Source: Coenobita brevimanus (Eukaryota > Arthropoda > Malacostraca > Decapoda > Coenobitidae). From it: a DNA stretch of 64,000 nucleotides. The position numbers and the translations under genes are program-made. How positions within the stretch are numbered: the first letter of the stretch is position 1; every line of letters begins with the position of its first letter. Positions 30,301 to 41,447 of the stretch are shown in pieces. Below the pieces are notes generated by a model, which saw only the letters and a program-made list of their open reading frames with translations, searched no databases and had not been told where the DNA came from. The stretch is taken from assembly GCA_032717465.1 (NCBI GenBank), contig JAVRFU010003718.1, forward strand, positions 1,122,949 through 1,186,948. The letters run 5' to 3'.

Positions 30301-33051
30301 TTGCAACCATGCTGGTTAGAGACACTGGTCTATAATTCACATAAGGCTTTATGTGAGTGGGATCCTATAGATGGGCGATTGTTATACGCACGGTTTAAAT
30401 CAAATCATGGCAACATCAGTCTGTTTGTGTGTTATGCACCTACTAATGATGCACTCGATGAAAGGAAAGACACATTTTATGAAAAGTTGCAAGAAGGAGT
30501 AGGAAGGGTACCTAGACATGATGTTTTGATCTGCGTTGGAGACTTTAATGCAGTAATGGGCTGTTCAAATGAGGGATTTGAGGCATGTATGGGTAAGATG
30601 GGAGTTGGTAGTAGGATGAGTGAAAACGGAGTGAGGTTTGGAAGCTTCTGTCTAGCAAATGACTTAGTCATCGGGGGCACACTCTTTCAGCATTGCAATA
30701 TACACAAGACAACTTGGGTGTCGCCGTGTGGAAAATATAAAAATCAGATTGATCACATCGCTATCAGTAGGAGGCATAGAAGTTCTCTGCTAGATGTTCA
30801 TGTTAAACGGGACGAGGATATTGGTAGTGACCATCAACTCAGCATTGCAAAAATAAGGTTTAAACTTAAAAATCAGAAGAAGGAAAAATCTGGTGTTGGT
30901 AGATACGATATTGTTAAGCTTAGAAGGGAAGGAGAAGAAAAGGAGGAATTCAGATTAGAATGCAGAAATAGGTTTTTGGTGTTGGAAACGTTGGAAGAGG
31001 GGGAGAGAAGTGTAGATGAGATGTGGGAGGATGTGAACAAAGTTTTGCATGAGACTGCTGAATGTACGATTGGAAGGAGACATAGATTCAGGAGAAAGAA
31101 ATGGATATCAGAGGAAACGTGGGATATGATAAAAAAGAGAGGTGAGGCTAAATTGAGGAGTGAGATGCAATGCGTTGATGAACGAGAGATTGAATTAGCA
31201 AGAGCTGCGTACTGGAGTTTGAATTCAGAAGTAAGAAGGTTAGCTAGGAGAGATAAAAGAAGATGTGTGGATGAAAAGGTTGCAGAGACTGAAATCTTAA
31301 TAAACAAAAATGATGGACAGAGTCAAAGAATAGCATATGAATCGATTAGAGAACTGAGTGGTAATGCAGGTAAACGCAAGGAAATACCAGTTAGAGACAG
31401 GGAAGGAAATTTATTGACCAAAGATGGAGATATTAAAAATAGATGGAAAGAGTATTTTGAGACAGTTCTTAATAGACCAATACCACCAGAAGAGGATATA
31501 CCGTCTGCTCAGGAAGATTTAAATATAGAAACAGGCGAGTTGAGGCTTGCAGAAGTGGAGAAAGCAGTAAAACAGTTAAAGAATAATAAGGCACCAGGGG
31601 AGGATGGTTTATTTCCGGAAATGTTTAAAGTGGAGGGGGATAGATTAATAATGATCTTGACCAAGCTATTCAATAAGATATGGGTGACGGGGTTACTACC
31701 ATCAGTTTGGAAGAATGGTGTAATTGTTAAAGTTCCGAAGAAGGGAGACCTGAGTGAATGTGGTAATTGGAGGGGAATCTCTTTGTCACCGATAGCTTTG
31801 AAAGTTTTCAGTAGAGTGTTGTTAAATAGGTTGGAGCCGGTGGTTGAGGGTATTCTGAGGGATGAACAGGCTGGTTTTAGAAAGGGACGTGGTTGCAATG
31901 ATCAGATCTTTATAGTTAGGCATTTGATGCAGCAAGTTAATGAAATGAGAGTACCGTTAAGTCTTTGTTTTGTTGATTTTGAAAAGGCTTTTGATAGTGT
32001 TTCGAGAGAGACTATGGGGAAGATCATGAGACATTATGGAATACCAGAGGAGTTTGTGAGGGTCATTATGAACATGCATGAGGACACATTTTGTAAAGTG
32101 ATGGTTGATGGTTGTCTGAGTGATTCGTTTGAAGTCAAGTCCGGAGTAATTCAAGGTGGTGTTCTATCGCCTTTACTATTTATATTGGTCATTGATTACA
32201 TTATGAAACGCGTTGGAACAGAAACCGGTGCAGGTATACTTTGGGGAGAGAACAGGAAACTTTTGGATTTAGATTATGCAGATGATATAGTTTTGATTTG
32301 TGATGGGCCAGAAGAGATGCAGAGAGTGTTGGACTGTTTGGTGAGTGAAGGTCGCAAGGTGGGTTTGGTTATTAATTGTGGAAAAACTGAAATAATCAAT
32401 ATGAATATGGAAAATGCGCAGGAATGTGTAATTGGAGGTATGGTTGTAAAGCAAGTTGATAGGTTTAAATATTTAGGTACTTATTTAGCCAAGGATGGTT
32501 CTTTGAACTTTGAATTCGAGGAAAGGTTAAAGAAGGCTAATCAGGCAATGGGAATGCTTAAAAATATTTGGAATAAAAACAATTTTTCTGTGCATACAAA
32601 AATCAAACTTTATAAGGTAATGGTTAGGAGTATCTTAATTTATGGACACGAGTCTTGGTACAGCACAGTGACTATGGAAAATAAATTCTTGGTGTTTGAA
32701 AACAAAGCACTTAGAAGAATATTAGGAGTTAAGTGGTGGGAAAGGATACCAAATAGTAGAATTAGAGAAATAACGGGAGTGCAGCCGGTCGATGAATATG
32801 TTAGGTTCTCACGATGGAAGTGGCTAGGACATGTGTATAGGAGACAGGGAATAGTACGAGGTACACCAGGGTGGGTGGCACTTGGTAGGAGAGGTAGAGG
32901 AAGGCCAAAAGAGACGTGGGTGAGGACAATGAGACGGGAAGCTGGAGATGAGTGTTGGGGAGATCTTGAGGAGTTAGCACAAGATAGGATGTGGTGGTGT
33001 GAGTTCATCGAGGCCCTATGCATCTCCGAGGGTGCCACAGGAAATGACTGA
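30301..33051 (+). CDS. RTE copy 5, fully open 916-codon chimeric frame
   Basis: Identical plan to copy 4. Private change: the variable site near 30811 reads Asp-Glu-Asp (gacgaggat) instead of Glu-Ala-Asp. It has TTWVSP. All RT motifs and the C-terminal block are present. It ends at TGA inside the (TGAC)n tail. Confidence 0.85.
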   Translation: MQPCWLETLVYNSHKALCEWDPIDGRLLYARFKSNHGNISLFVCYAPTNDALDERKDTFYEKLQEGVGRVPRHDVLICVGDFNAVMGCSNEGFEACMGKMGVGSRMSENGVRFGSFCLANDLVIGGTLFQHCNIHKTTWVSPCGKYKNQIDHIAISRRHRSSLLDVHVKRDEDIGSDHQLSIAKIRFKLKNQKKEKSGVGRYDIVKLRREGEEKEEFRLECRNRFLVLETLEEGERSVDEMWEDVNKVLHETAECTIGRRHRFRRKKWISEETWDMIKKRGEAKLRSEMQCVDEREIELARAAYWSLNSEVRRLARRDKRRCVDEKVAETEILINKNDGQSQRIAYESIRELSGNAGKRKEIPVRDREGNLLTKDGDIKNRWKEYFETVLNRPIPPEEDIPSAQEDLNIETGELRLAEVEKAVKQLKNNKAPGEDGLFPEMFKVEGDRLIMILTKLFNKIWVTGLLPSVWKNGVIVKVPKKGDLSECGNWRGISLSPIALKVFSRVLLNRLEPVVEGILRDEQAGFRKGRGCNDQIFIVRHLMQQVNEMRVPLSLCFVDFEKAFDSVSRETMGKIMRHYGIPEEFVRVIMNMHEDTFCKVMVDGCLSDSFEVKSGVIQGGVLSPLLFILVIDYIMKRVGTETGAGILWGENRKLLDLDYADDIVLICDGPEEMQRVLDCLVSEGRKVGLVINCGKTEIINMNMENAQECVIGGMVVKQVDRFKYLGTYLAKDGSLNFEFEERLKKANQAMGMLKNIWNKNNFSVHTKIKLYKVMVRSILIYGHESWYSTVTMENKFLVFENKALRRILGVKWWERIPNSRIREITGVQPVDEYVRFSRWKWLGHVYRRQGIVRGTPGWVALGRRGRGRPKETWVRTMRREAGDECWGDLEELAQDRMWWCEFIEALCISEGATGND

Positions 33052-33087
33052 CTGACTGACTGTCTTTCAGAATTCTTTCACACAATT

Positions 33088-35836
33088 TTGCAACCATGCT
33101 GGTTAGAGACACTGGTCTATAATTCACATAAGGCTTTATGTGAGTGGGATCCTATAGATGGGCGATTGTTATACGCACGGTTTAAATCAAATCATGGCAA
33201 CATCAGTCTGTTTGTGTGTTATGCACCTACTAATGATGCACTCGATGAAAGGAAAGACACATTTTATGAAAAGTTGCAAGAAGGAGTAGGAAGGGTACCT
33301 AGACATGATGTTTTGATCTGCGTTGGAGACTTTAATGCAGTAATGGGCTGTTCAAATGAGGGATTTGAGGCATGTATGGGTAAGATGGGAGTTGGTAGTA
33401 GGATGAGTGAAAACGGAGTGAGGTTTGGAAGCTTCTGTCTAGCAAATGACTTAGTCATCGGGGGCACACTCTTTCAGCATTGCAATATACACAAGACAAC
33501 TTGGGTGTCGCCGTGTGGAAAATATAAAAATCAGATTGATCACATCGCTATCAGTAGGAGGCATAGAAGTTCTCTGCTAGATGTTCATGTTAAACGGGGA
33601 GCGGATATTGGTAGTGACCATCAACTCAGCATTGCAAAAATAAGGTTTAAACTTAAAAATCAGAAGAAGGAAAAATCTGGTGTTGGTAGATACGATATTG
33701 TTAAGCTTAGAAGGGAAGGAGAAGAAAAGGAGGAATTCAGATTAGAATGCAGAAATAGGTTTTTGGTGTTGGAAACGTTGGAAGAGGGGGAGAGAAGTGT
33801 AGATGAGATGTGGGAGGATGTGAACAAAGTTTTGCATGAGACTGCTGAATGTACGATTGGAAGGAGACATAGATTCAGGAGAAAGAAATGGATATCAGAG
33901 GAAACGTGGGATATGATAAAAAAGAGAGGTGAGGCTAAATTGAGGAGTGAGATGCAATGCGTTGATGAACGAGAGATTGAATTAGCAAGAGCTGCGTACT
34001 GGAGTTTGAATTCAGAAGTAAGAAGGTTAGCTAGGAGAGATAAAAGAAGATGTGTGGATGAAAAGGTTGCAGAGACTGAAATCTTAATAAACAAAAATGA
34101 TGGACAGAGTCAAAGAATAGCATATGAATCGATTAGAGAACTGAGTGGTAATGCAGGTAAACGCAAGGAAATACCAGTTAGAGACAGGGAAGGAAATTTA
34201 TTGACCAAAGATGGAGATATTAAAAATAGATGGAAAGAGTATTTTGAGACAGTTCTTAATAGACCAATACCACCAGAAGAGGATATACCGTCTGCTCAGG
34301 AAGATTTAAATATAGAAACAGGCGAGTTGAGGCTTGCAGAAGTGGAGAAAGCAGTAAAACAGTTAAAGAATAATAAGGCACCAGGGGAGGATGGTTTATT
34401 TCCGGAAATGTTTAAAGTGGAGGGGGATAGATTAATAATGATCTTGACCAAGCTATTCAATAAGATATGGGTGACGGGGTTACTACCATCAGTTTGGAAG
34501 AATGGTGTAATTGTTAAAGTTCAAGAAGGGAGACCTGAGTGAATGTGGTAATTGGAGGGGAATCTCTTTGTCACCGATAGCTTTGAAAGTTTTCAGTAGA
34601 GTGTTGTTAAATAGGTTGGAGCCGGTGGTTGAGGGTATTCTGAGGGATGAACAGGCTGGTTTTAGAAAGGGACGTGGTTGCAATGATCAGATCTTTATAG
34701 TTAGGCATTTGATGCAGCAAGTTAATGAAATGAGAGTACCGTTAAGTCTTTGTTTTGTTGATTTTGAAAAGGCTTTTGATAGTGTTTCGAGAGAGACTAT
34801 GGGGAAGATCATGAGACATTATGGAATACCAGAGGAGTTTGTGAGGGTCATTATGAACATGCATGAGGACACATTTTGTAAAGTGATGGTTGATGGTTGT
34901 CTGAGTGATTCGTTTGAAGTCAAGTCCGGAGTAATTCAAGGTGGTGTTCTATCGCCTTTACTATTTATATTGGTCATTGATTACATTATGAAACGCGTTG
35001 GAACAGAAACCGGTGCAGGTATACTTTGGGGAGAGAACAGGAAACTTTTGGATTTAGATTATGCAGATGATATAGTTTTGATTTGTGATGGGCCAGAAGA
35101 GATGCAGAGAGTGTTGGACTGTTTGGTGAGTGAAGGTCGCAAGGTGGGTTTGGTTATTAATTGTGGAAAAACTGAAATAATCAATATGAATATGGAAAAT
35201 GCGCAGGAATGTGTAATTGGAGGTATGGTTGTAAAGCAAGTTGATAGGTTTAAATATTTAGGTACTTATTTAGCCAAGGATGGTTCTTTGAACTTTGAAT
35301 TCGAGGAAAGGTTAAAGAAGGCTAATCAGGCAATGGGAATGCTTAAAAATATTTGGAATAAAAACAATTTTTCTGTGCATACAAAAATCAAACTTTATAA
35401 GGTAATGGTTAGGAGTATCTTAATTTATGGACACGAGTCTTGGTACAGCACAGTGACTATGGAAAATAAATTCTTGGTGTTTGAAAACAAAGCACTTAGA
35501 AGAATATTAGGAGTTAAGTGGTGGGAAAGGATACCAAATAGTAGAATTAGAGAAATAACGGGAGTGCAGCCGGTCGATGAATATGTTAGGTTCTCACGAT
35601 GGAAGTGGCTAGGACATGTGTATAGGAGACAGGGAATAGTACGAGGTACACCAGGGTGGGTGGCACTTGGTAGGAGAGGTAGAGGAAGGCCAAAAGAGAC
35701 GTGGGTGAGGACAATGAGACGGGAAGCTGGAGATGAGTGTTGGGGAGATCTTGAGGAGTTAGCACAAGATAGGATGTGGTGGTGTGAGTTCATCGAGGCC
35801 CTATGCATCTCCGAGGGTGCCACAGGAAATGACTGA
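33088..35836 (+). pseudogene. RTE copy 6, frameshift in RT fingers
   Basis: A 2-bp loss near 34522 (gttcaagaagg where others have gttccgaagaagg) ends the first frame at 34542. The rest continues in another frame from 34511 to 35836 with palm, YADD and C-terminal block. The variable site near 33599 reads Gly-Ala-Asp. The lesion falls at VPKKGDLSE, just before the conserved NWRGISL, so no full RT could be made. The 2785-bp monomer length comes from this loss. Confidence 0.88.
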
Positions 35837-35872
35837 CTGACTGACTGTCTTTCAGAATTCTTTCACACAATT

Positions 35873-38623
35873 TTGCAACCATGCTGGTTAGAGACACTGG
35901 TCTATAATTCACATAAGGCTTTATGTGAGTGGGATCCTATAGATGGGCGATTGTTATACGCACGGTTTAAATCAAATCATGGCAACATCAGTCTGTTTGT
36001 GTGTTATGCACCTACTAATGATGCACTCGATGAAAGGAAAGACACATTTTATGAAAAGTTGCAAGAAGGAGTAGGAAGGGTACCTAGACATGATGTTTTG
36101 ATCTGCGTTGGAGACTTTAATGCAGTAATGGGCTGTTCAAATGAGGGATTTGAGGCATGTATGGGTAAGATGGGAGTTGGTAGTAGGATGAGTGAAAACG
36201 GAGTGAGGTTTGGAAGCTTCTGTCTAGCAAATGACTTAGTCATCGGGGGCACACTCTTTCAGCATTGCAATATACACAAGACAACTTGGGTGTCGCCGTG
36301 TGGAAAATATAAAAATCAGATTGATCACATCGCTATCAGTAGGAGGCATAGAAGTTCTCTGCTAGATGTTCATGTTAAACGGGGAGCGGATATTGGTAGT
36401 GACCATCAACTCAGCATTGCAAAAATAAGGTTTAAACTTAAAAATCAGAAGAAGGAAAAATCTGGTGTTGGTAGATACGATATTGTTAAGCTTAGAAGGG
36501 AAGGAGAAGAAAAGGAGGAATTCAGATTAGAATGCAGAAATAGGTTTTTGGTGTTGGAAACGTTGGAAGAGGGGGAGAGAAGTGTAGATGAGATGTGGGA
36601 GGATGTGAACAAAGTTTTGCATGAGACTGCTGAATGTACGATTGGAAGGAGACATAGATTCAGGAGAAAGAAATGGATATCAGAGGAAACGTGGGATATG
36701 ATAAAAAAGAGAGGTGAGGCTAAATTGAGGAGTGAGATGCAATGCGTTGATGAACGAGAGATTGAATTAGCAAGAGCTGCGTACTGGAGTTTGAATTCAG
36801 AAGTAAGAAGGTTAGCTAGGAGAGATAAAAGAAGATGTGTGGATGAAAAGGTTGCAGAGACTGAAATCTTAATAAACAAAAATGATGGACAGAGTCAAAG
36901 AATAGCATATGAATCGATTAGAGAACTGAGTGGTAATGCAGGTAAACGCAAGGAAATACCAGTTAGAGACAGGGAAGGAAATTTATTGACCAAAGATGGA
37001 GATATTAAAAATAGATGGAAAGAGTATTTTGAGACAGTTCTTAATAGACCAATACCACCAGAAGAGGATATACCGTCTGCTCAGGAAGATTTAAATATAG
37101 AAACAGGCGAGTTGAGGCTTGCAGAAGTGGAGAAAGCAGTAAAACAGTTAAAGAATAATAAGGCACCAGGGGAGGATGGTTTATTTCCGGAAATGTTTAA
37201 AGTGGAGGGGGATAGATTAATAATGATCTTGACCAAGCTATTCAATAAGATATGGGTGACAGGGTTACTACCATCAGTTTGGAAGAATGGTGTAATTGTT
37301 AAAGTTCCGAAGAAGGGAGACCTGAGTGAATGTGGTAATTGGAGGGGAATCTCTTTGTCACCGATAGCTTTGAAAGTTTTCAGTAGAGTGTTGTTAAATA
37401 GGTTGGAGCCGGTGGTTGAGGGTATTCTGAGGGATGAACAGGCTGGTTTTAGAAAGGGACGTGGTTGCAATGATCAGATCTTTATAGTTAGGCATTTGAT
37501 GCAGCAAGTTAATGAAATGAGAGTACCGTTAAGTCTTTGTTTTGTTGATTTTGAAAAGGCTTTTGATAGTGTTTCGAGAGAGACTATGGGGAAGATCATG
37601 AGACATTATGGAATACCAGAGGAGTTTGTGAGGGTCATTATGAACATGCATGAGGACACATTTTGTAAAGTGATGGTTGATGGTTGTCTGAGTGATTCGT
37701 TTGAAGTCAAGTCCGGAGTAATTCAAGGTGGTGTTCTATCGCCTTTACTATTTATATTGGTCATTGATTACATTATGAAACGCGTTGGAACAGAAACCGG
37801 TGCAGGTATACTTTGGGGAGAGAACAGGAAACTTTTGGATTTAGATTATGCAGATGATATAGTTTTGATTTGTGATGGGCCAGAAGAGATGCAGAGAGTG
37901 TTGGACTGTTTGGTGAGTGAAGGTCGCAAGGTGGGTTTGGTTATTAATTGTGGAAAAACTGAAATAATCAATATGAATATGGAAAATGCGCAGGAATGTG
38001 TAATTGGAGGTATGGTTGTAAAGCAAGTTGATAGGTTTAAATATTTAGGTACTTATTTAGCCAAGGATGGTTCTTTGAACTTTGAATTCGAGGAAAGGTT
38101 AAAGAAGGCTAATCAGGCAATGGGAATGCTTAAAAATATTTGGAATAAAAACAATTTTTCTGTGCATACAAAAATCAAACTTTATAAGGTAATGGTTAGG
38201 AGTATCTTAATTTATGGACACGAGTCTTGGTACAGCACAGTGACTATGGAAAATAAATTCTTGGTGTTTGAAAACAAAGCACTTAGAAGAATATTAGGAG
38301 TTAAGTGGTGGGAAAGGATACCAAATAGTAGAATTAGAGAAATAACGGGAGTGCAGCCGGTCGATGAATATGTTAGGTTCTCACGATGGAAGTGGCTAGG
38401 ACATGTGTATAGGAGACAGGGAATAGTACGAGGTACACCAGGGTGGGTGGCACTTGGTAGGAGAGGTAGAGGAAGGCCAAAAGAGACGTGGGTGAGGACA
38501 ATGAGACGGGAAGCTGGAGATGAGTGTTGGGGAGATCTTGAGGAGTTAGCACAAGATAGGATGTGGTGGTGTGAGTTCATCGAGGCCCTATGCATCTCCG
38601 AGGGTGCCACAGGAAATGACTGA
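35873..38623 (+). CDS. RTE copy 7, fully open 916-codon chimeric frame
   Basis: Same plan as copies 4 and 5, with Gly-Ala-Asp at the variable site near 36381. It shares a silent g-to-a change (gtgacagggtt, 37258) with copy 8 only, which marks 7 and 8 as sisters. RT and C-terminal motifs are intact, and the APE N-terminal half is missing as in all tandem copies. Confidence 0.85.
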   Translation: MQPCWLETLVYNSHKALCEWDPIDGRLLYARFKSNHGNISLFVCYAPTNDALDERKDTFYEKLQEGVGRVPRHDVLICVGDFNAVMGCSNEGFEACMGKMGVGSRMSENGVRFGSFCLANDLVIGGTLFQHCNIHKTTWVSPCGKYKNQIDHIAISRRHRSSLLDVHVKRGADIGSDHQLSIAKIRFKLKNQKKEKSGVGRYDIVKLRREGEEKEEFRLECRNRFLVLETLEEGERSVDEMWEDVNKVLHETAECTIGRRHRFRRKKWISEETWDMIKKRGEAKLRSEMQCVDEREIELARAAYWSLNSEVRRLARRDKRRCVDEKVAETEILINKNDGQSQRIAYESIRELSGNAGKRKEIPVRDREGNLLTKDGDIKNRWKEYFETVLNRPIPPEEDIPSAQEDLNIETGELRLAEVEKAVKQLKNNKAPGEDGLFPEMFKVEGDRLIMILTKLFNKIWVTGLLPSVWKNGVIVKVPKKGDLSECGNWRGISLSPIALKVFSRVLLNRLEPVVEGILRDEQAGFRKGRGCNDQIFIVRHLMQQVNEMRVPLSLCFVDFEKAFDSVSRETMGKIMRHYGIPEEFVRVIMNMHEDTFCKVMVDGCLSDSFEVKSGVIQGGVLSPLLFILVIDYIMKRVGTETGAGILWGENRKLLDLDYADDIVLICDGPEEMQRVLDCLVSEGRKVGLVINCGKTEIINMNMENAQECVIGGMVVKQVDRFKYLGTYLAKDGSLNFEFEERLKKANQAMGMLKNIWNKNNFSVHTKIKLYKVMVRSILIYGHESWYSTVTMENKFLVFENKALRRILGVKWWERIPNSRIREITGVQPVDEYVRFSRWKWLGHVYRRQGIVRGTPGWVALGRRGRGRPKETWVRTMRREAGDECWGDLEELAQDRMWWCEFIEALCISEGATGND

Positions 38624-38659
38624 CTGACTGACTGTCTTTCAGAATTCTTTCACACAATT

Positions 38660-41407
38660 TTGCAACCATGCTGGTTAGAGACACTGGTCTATAATTCACA
38701 TAAGGCTTTATGTGAGTGGGATCCTATAGATGGGCGATTGTTATACGCACGGTTTAAATCAAATCATGGCAACATCAGTCTGTTTGTGTGTTATGCACCT
38801 ACTAATGATGCACTCGATGAAAGGAAAGACACATTTTATGAAAAGTTGCAAGAAGGAGTAGGAAGGGTACCTAGACATGATGTTTTGATCTGCGTTGGAG
38901 ACTTTAATGCAGTAATGGGCTGTTCAAATGAGGGATTTGAGGCATGTATGGGTAAGATGGGAGTTGGTAGTAGGATGAGTGAAAACGGAGTGAGGTTTGG
39001 AAGCTTCTGTCTAGCAAATGACTTAGTCATCGGGGGCACACTCTTTCAGCATTGCAATATACACAAGACAACTTGGGTGTCGCCGTGTGGAAAATATAAA
39101 AATCAGATTGATCACATCGCTATCAGTAGGAGGCATAGAAGTTCTCTGCTAGATGTTCATGTTAAACGGGGAGCGGATATTGGTAGTGACCATCAACTCA
39201 GCATTGCAAAAATAAGGTTTAAACTTAAAAATCAGAAGAAGGAAAAATCTGGTGTTGGTAGATACGATATTGTTAAGCTTAGAAGGGAAGGAGAAGAAAA
39301 GGAGGAATTCAGATTAGAATGCAGAAATAGGTTTTTGGTGTTGGAAACGTTGGAAGAGGGGGAGAGAAGTGTAGATGAGATGTGGGAGGATGTGAACAAA
39401 GTTTTGCATGAGACTGCTGAATGTACGATTGGAAGGAGACATAGATTCAGGAGAAAGAAATGGATATCAGAGGAAACGTGGGATATGATAAAAAAGAGAG
39501 GTGAGGCTAAATTGAGGAGTGAGATGCAATGCGTTGATGAACGAGAGATTGAATTAGCAAGAGCTGCGTACTGGAGTTTGAATTCAGAAGTAAGAAGGTT
39601 AGCTAGGAGAGATAAAAGAAGATGTGTGGATGAAAAGGTTGCAGAGACTGAAATCTTAATAAACAAAAATGATGGACAGAGTCAAAGAATAGCATATGAA
39701 TCGATTAGAGAACTGAGTGGTAATGCAGGTAAACGCAAGGAAATACCAGTTAGAGACAGGGAAGGAAATTTATTGACCAAAGATGGAGATATTAAAAATA
39801 GATGGAAAGAGTATTTTGAGACAGTTCTTAATAGACCAATACCACCAGAAGAGGATATACCGTCTGCTCAGGAAGATTTAAATATAGAAACAGGCGAGTT
39901 GAGGCTTGCAGAAGTGGAGAAAGCAGTAAAACAGTTAAAGAATAATAAGGCACCAGGGGAGGATGGTTTATTTCCGGAAATGTTTAAAGTGGAGGGGGAT
40001 AGATTAATAATGATCTTGACCAAGCTATTCAATAAGATATGGGTGACAGGGTTACTACCATCAGTTTGGAAGAATGGTGTAATTGTTAAAGTTCCGAAGA
40101 AGGGAGACCTGAGTGAATGTGGTAATTGGAGGGGAATCTCTTTGTCACCGATAGCTTTGAAAGTTTTCAGTAGAGTGTTGTTAAATAGGTTGGAGCCGGT
40201 GGTTGAGGGTATTCTGAGGGATGAACAGGCTGGTTTTAGAAAGGGACGTGGTTGCAATGATCAGATCTTTATAGTTAGGCATTTGATGCAGCAAGTTAAT
40301 GAAATGAGAGTACCGTTAAGTCTTTGTTTTGTTGATTTTGAAAAGGCTTTTGATAGTGTTTCGAGAGAGACTATGGGGAAGATCATGAGACATTATGGAA
40401 TACCAGAGGAGTTTGTGAGGGTCATTATGAACATGCATGAGGACACATTTTGTAAAGTGATGGTTGATGGTTGTCTGAGTGATTCGTTTGAAGTCAAGTC
40501 CGGAGTAATTCAAGGTGGTGTTCTATCGCCTTTACTATTTATATTGGTCATTGATTACATTATGAAACGCGTTGGAACAGAAACCGGTGCAGGTATACTT
40601 TGGGGAGAGAACAGGAAACTTTTGGATTTAGATTATGCAGATGATATAGTTTTGATTTGTGATGGGCCAGAAGAGATGCAGAGAGTGTTGGACTGTTTGG
40701 TGAGTGAAGGTCGCAAGGTGGGTTTGGTTATTAATTGTGGAAAAACTGAAATAATCAATATGAATATGGAAAATGCGCAGGAATGTGTAATTGGAGGTAT
40801 GGTTGTAAAGCAAGTTGATAGGTTTAAATATTTAGGTACTTATTTAGCCAAGGATGGTTCTTTGAACTTTGAATTCGAGGAAAGGTTAAAGAAGGCTAAT
40901 CAGGCAATGGGAATGCTTAAAAATATTTGGAATAAAAACAATTTTTCTGTGCATACAAAAATCAAACTTTATAAGGTAATGGTTAGGAGTATCTTAATTT
41001 ATGGACACGAGTCTTGGTACAGCACAGTGACTATGGAAAATAAATTCTTGGTGTTTGAAAACAAAGCACTTAGAAGAATATTAGGAGTTAAGTGGTGGGA
41101 AAGGATACCAAATAGTAGAATTAGAGAAATAACGGGAGTGCAGCCGGTCGATGAATATGTTAGGTTCTCACGATGGAAGTGGCTAGGACATGTGTATAGG
41201 AGACAGGGAATAGTACGAGGTACACCAGGGTGGGTGGCACTTGGTAGGAGAGGTAGAGGAAGGCCAAAAGAGACGTGGGTGAGGACAATGAGACGGGAAG
41301 CTGGAGATGAGTGTTGGGGAGATCTTGAGGAGTTAGCACAAGATAGGATGTGGTGGTGTGAGTTCATCGAGGGCCCTATGCATCTCCGAGGGTGCCACAG
41401 GAAATGA
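38660..41407 (+). pseudogene. RTE copy 8, altered C-terminus
   Basis: Open for 915 codons, but an extra g near 41371 (atcgagggccc) shifts the last dozen residues, which end HLRGCHRK instead of ISEGATGND. All APE-remnant and RT motifs upstream are unchanged, so the RT domain could still fold if made. It shares Gly-Ala-Asp and gtgacaggg with copy 7. The monomer is 2788 bp because of the extra base. Confidence 0.85.
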
Positions 41408-41447
41408 CTGACTGACTGACTGTCTTTCAGAATTCTTTCACACAATT

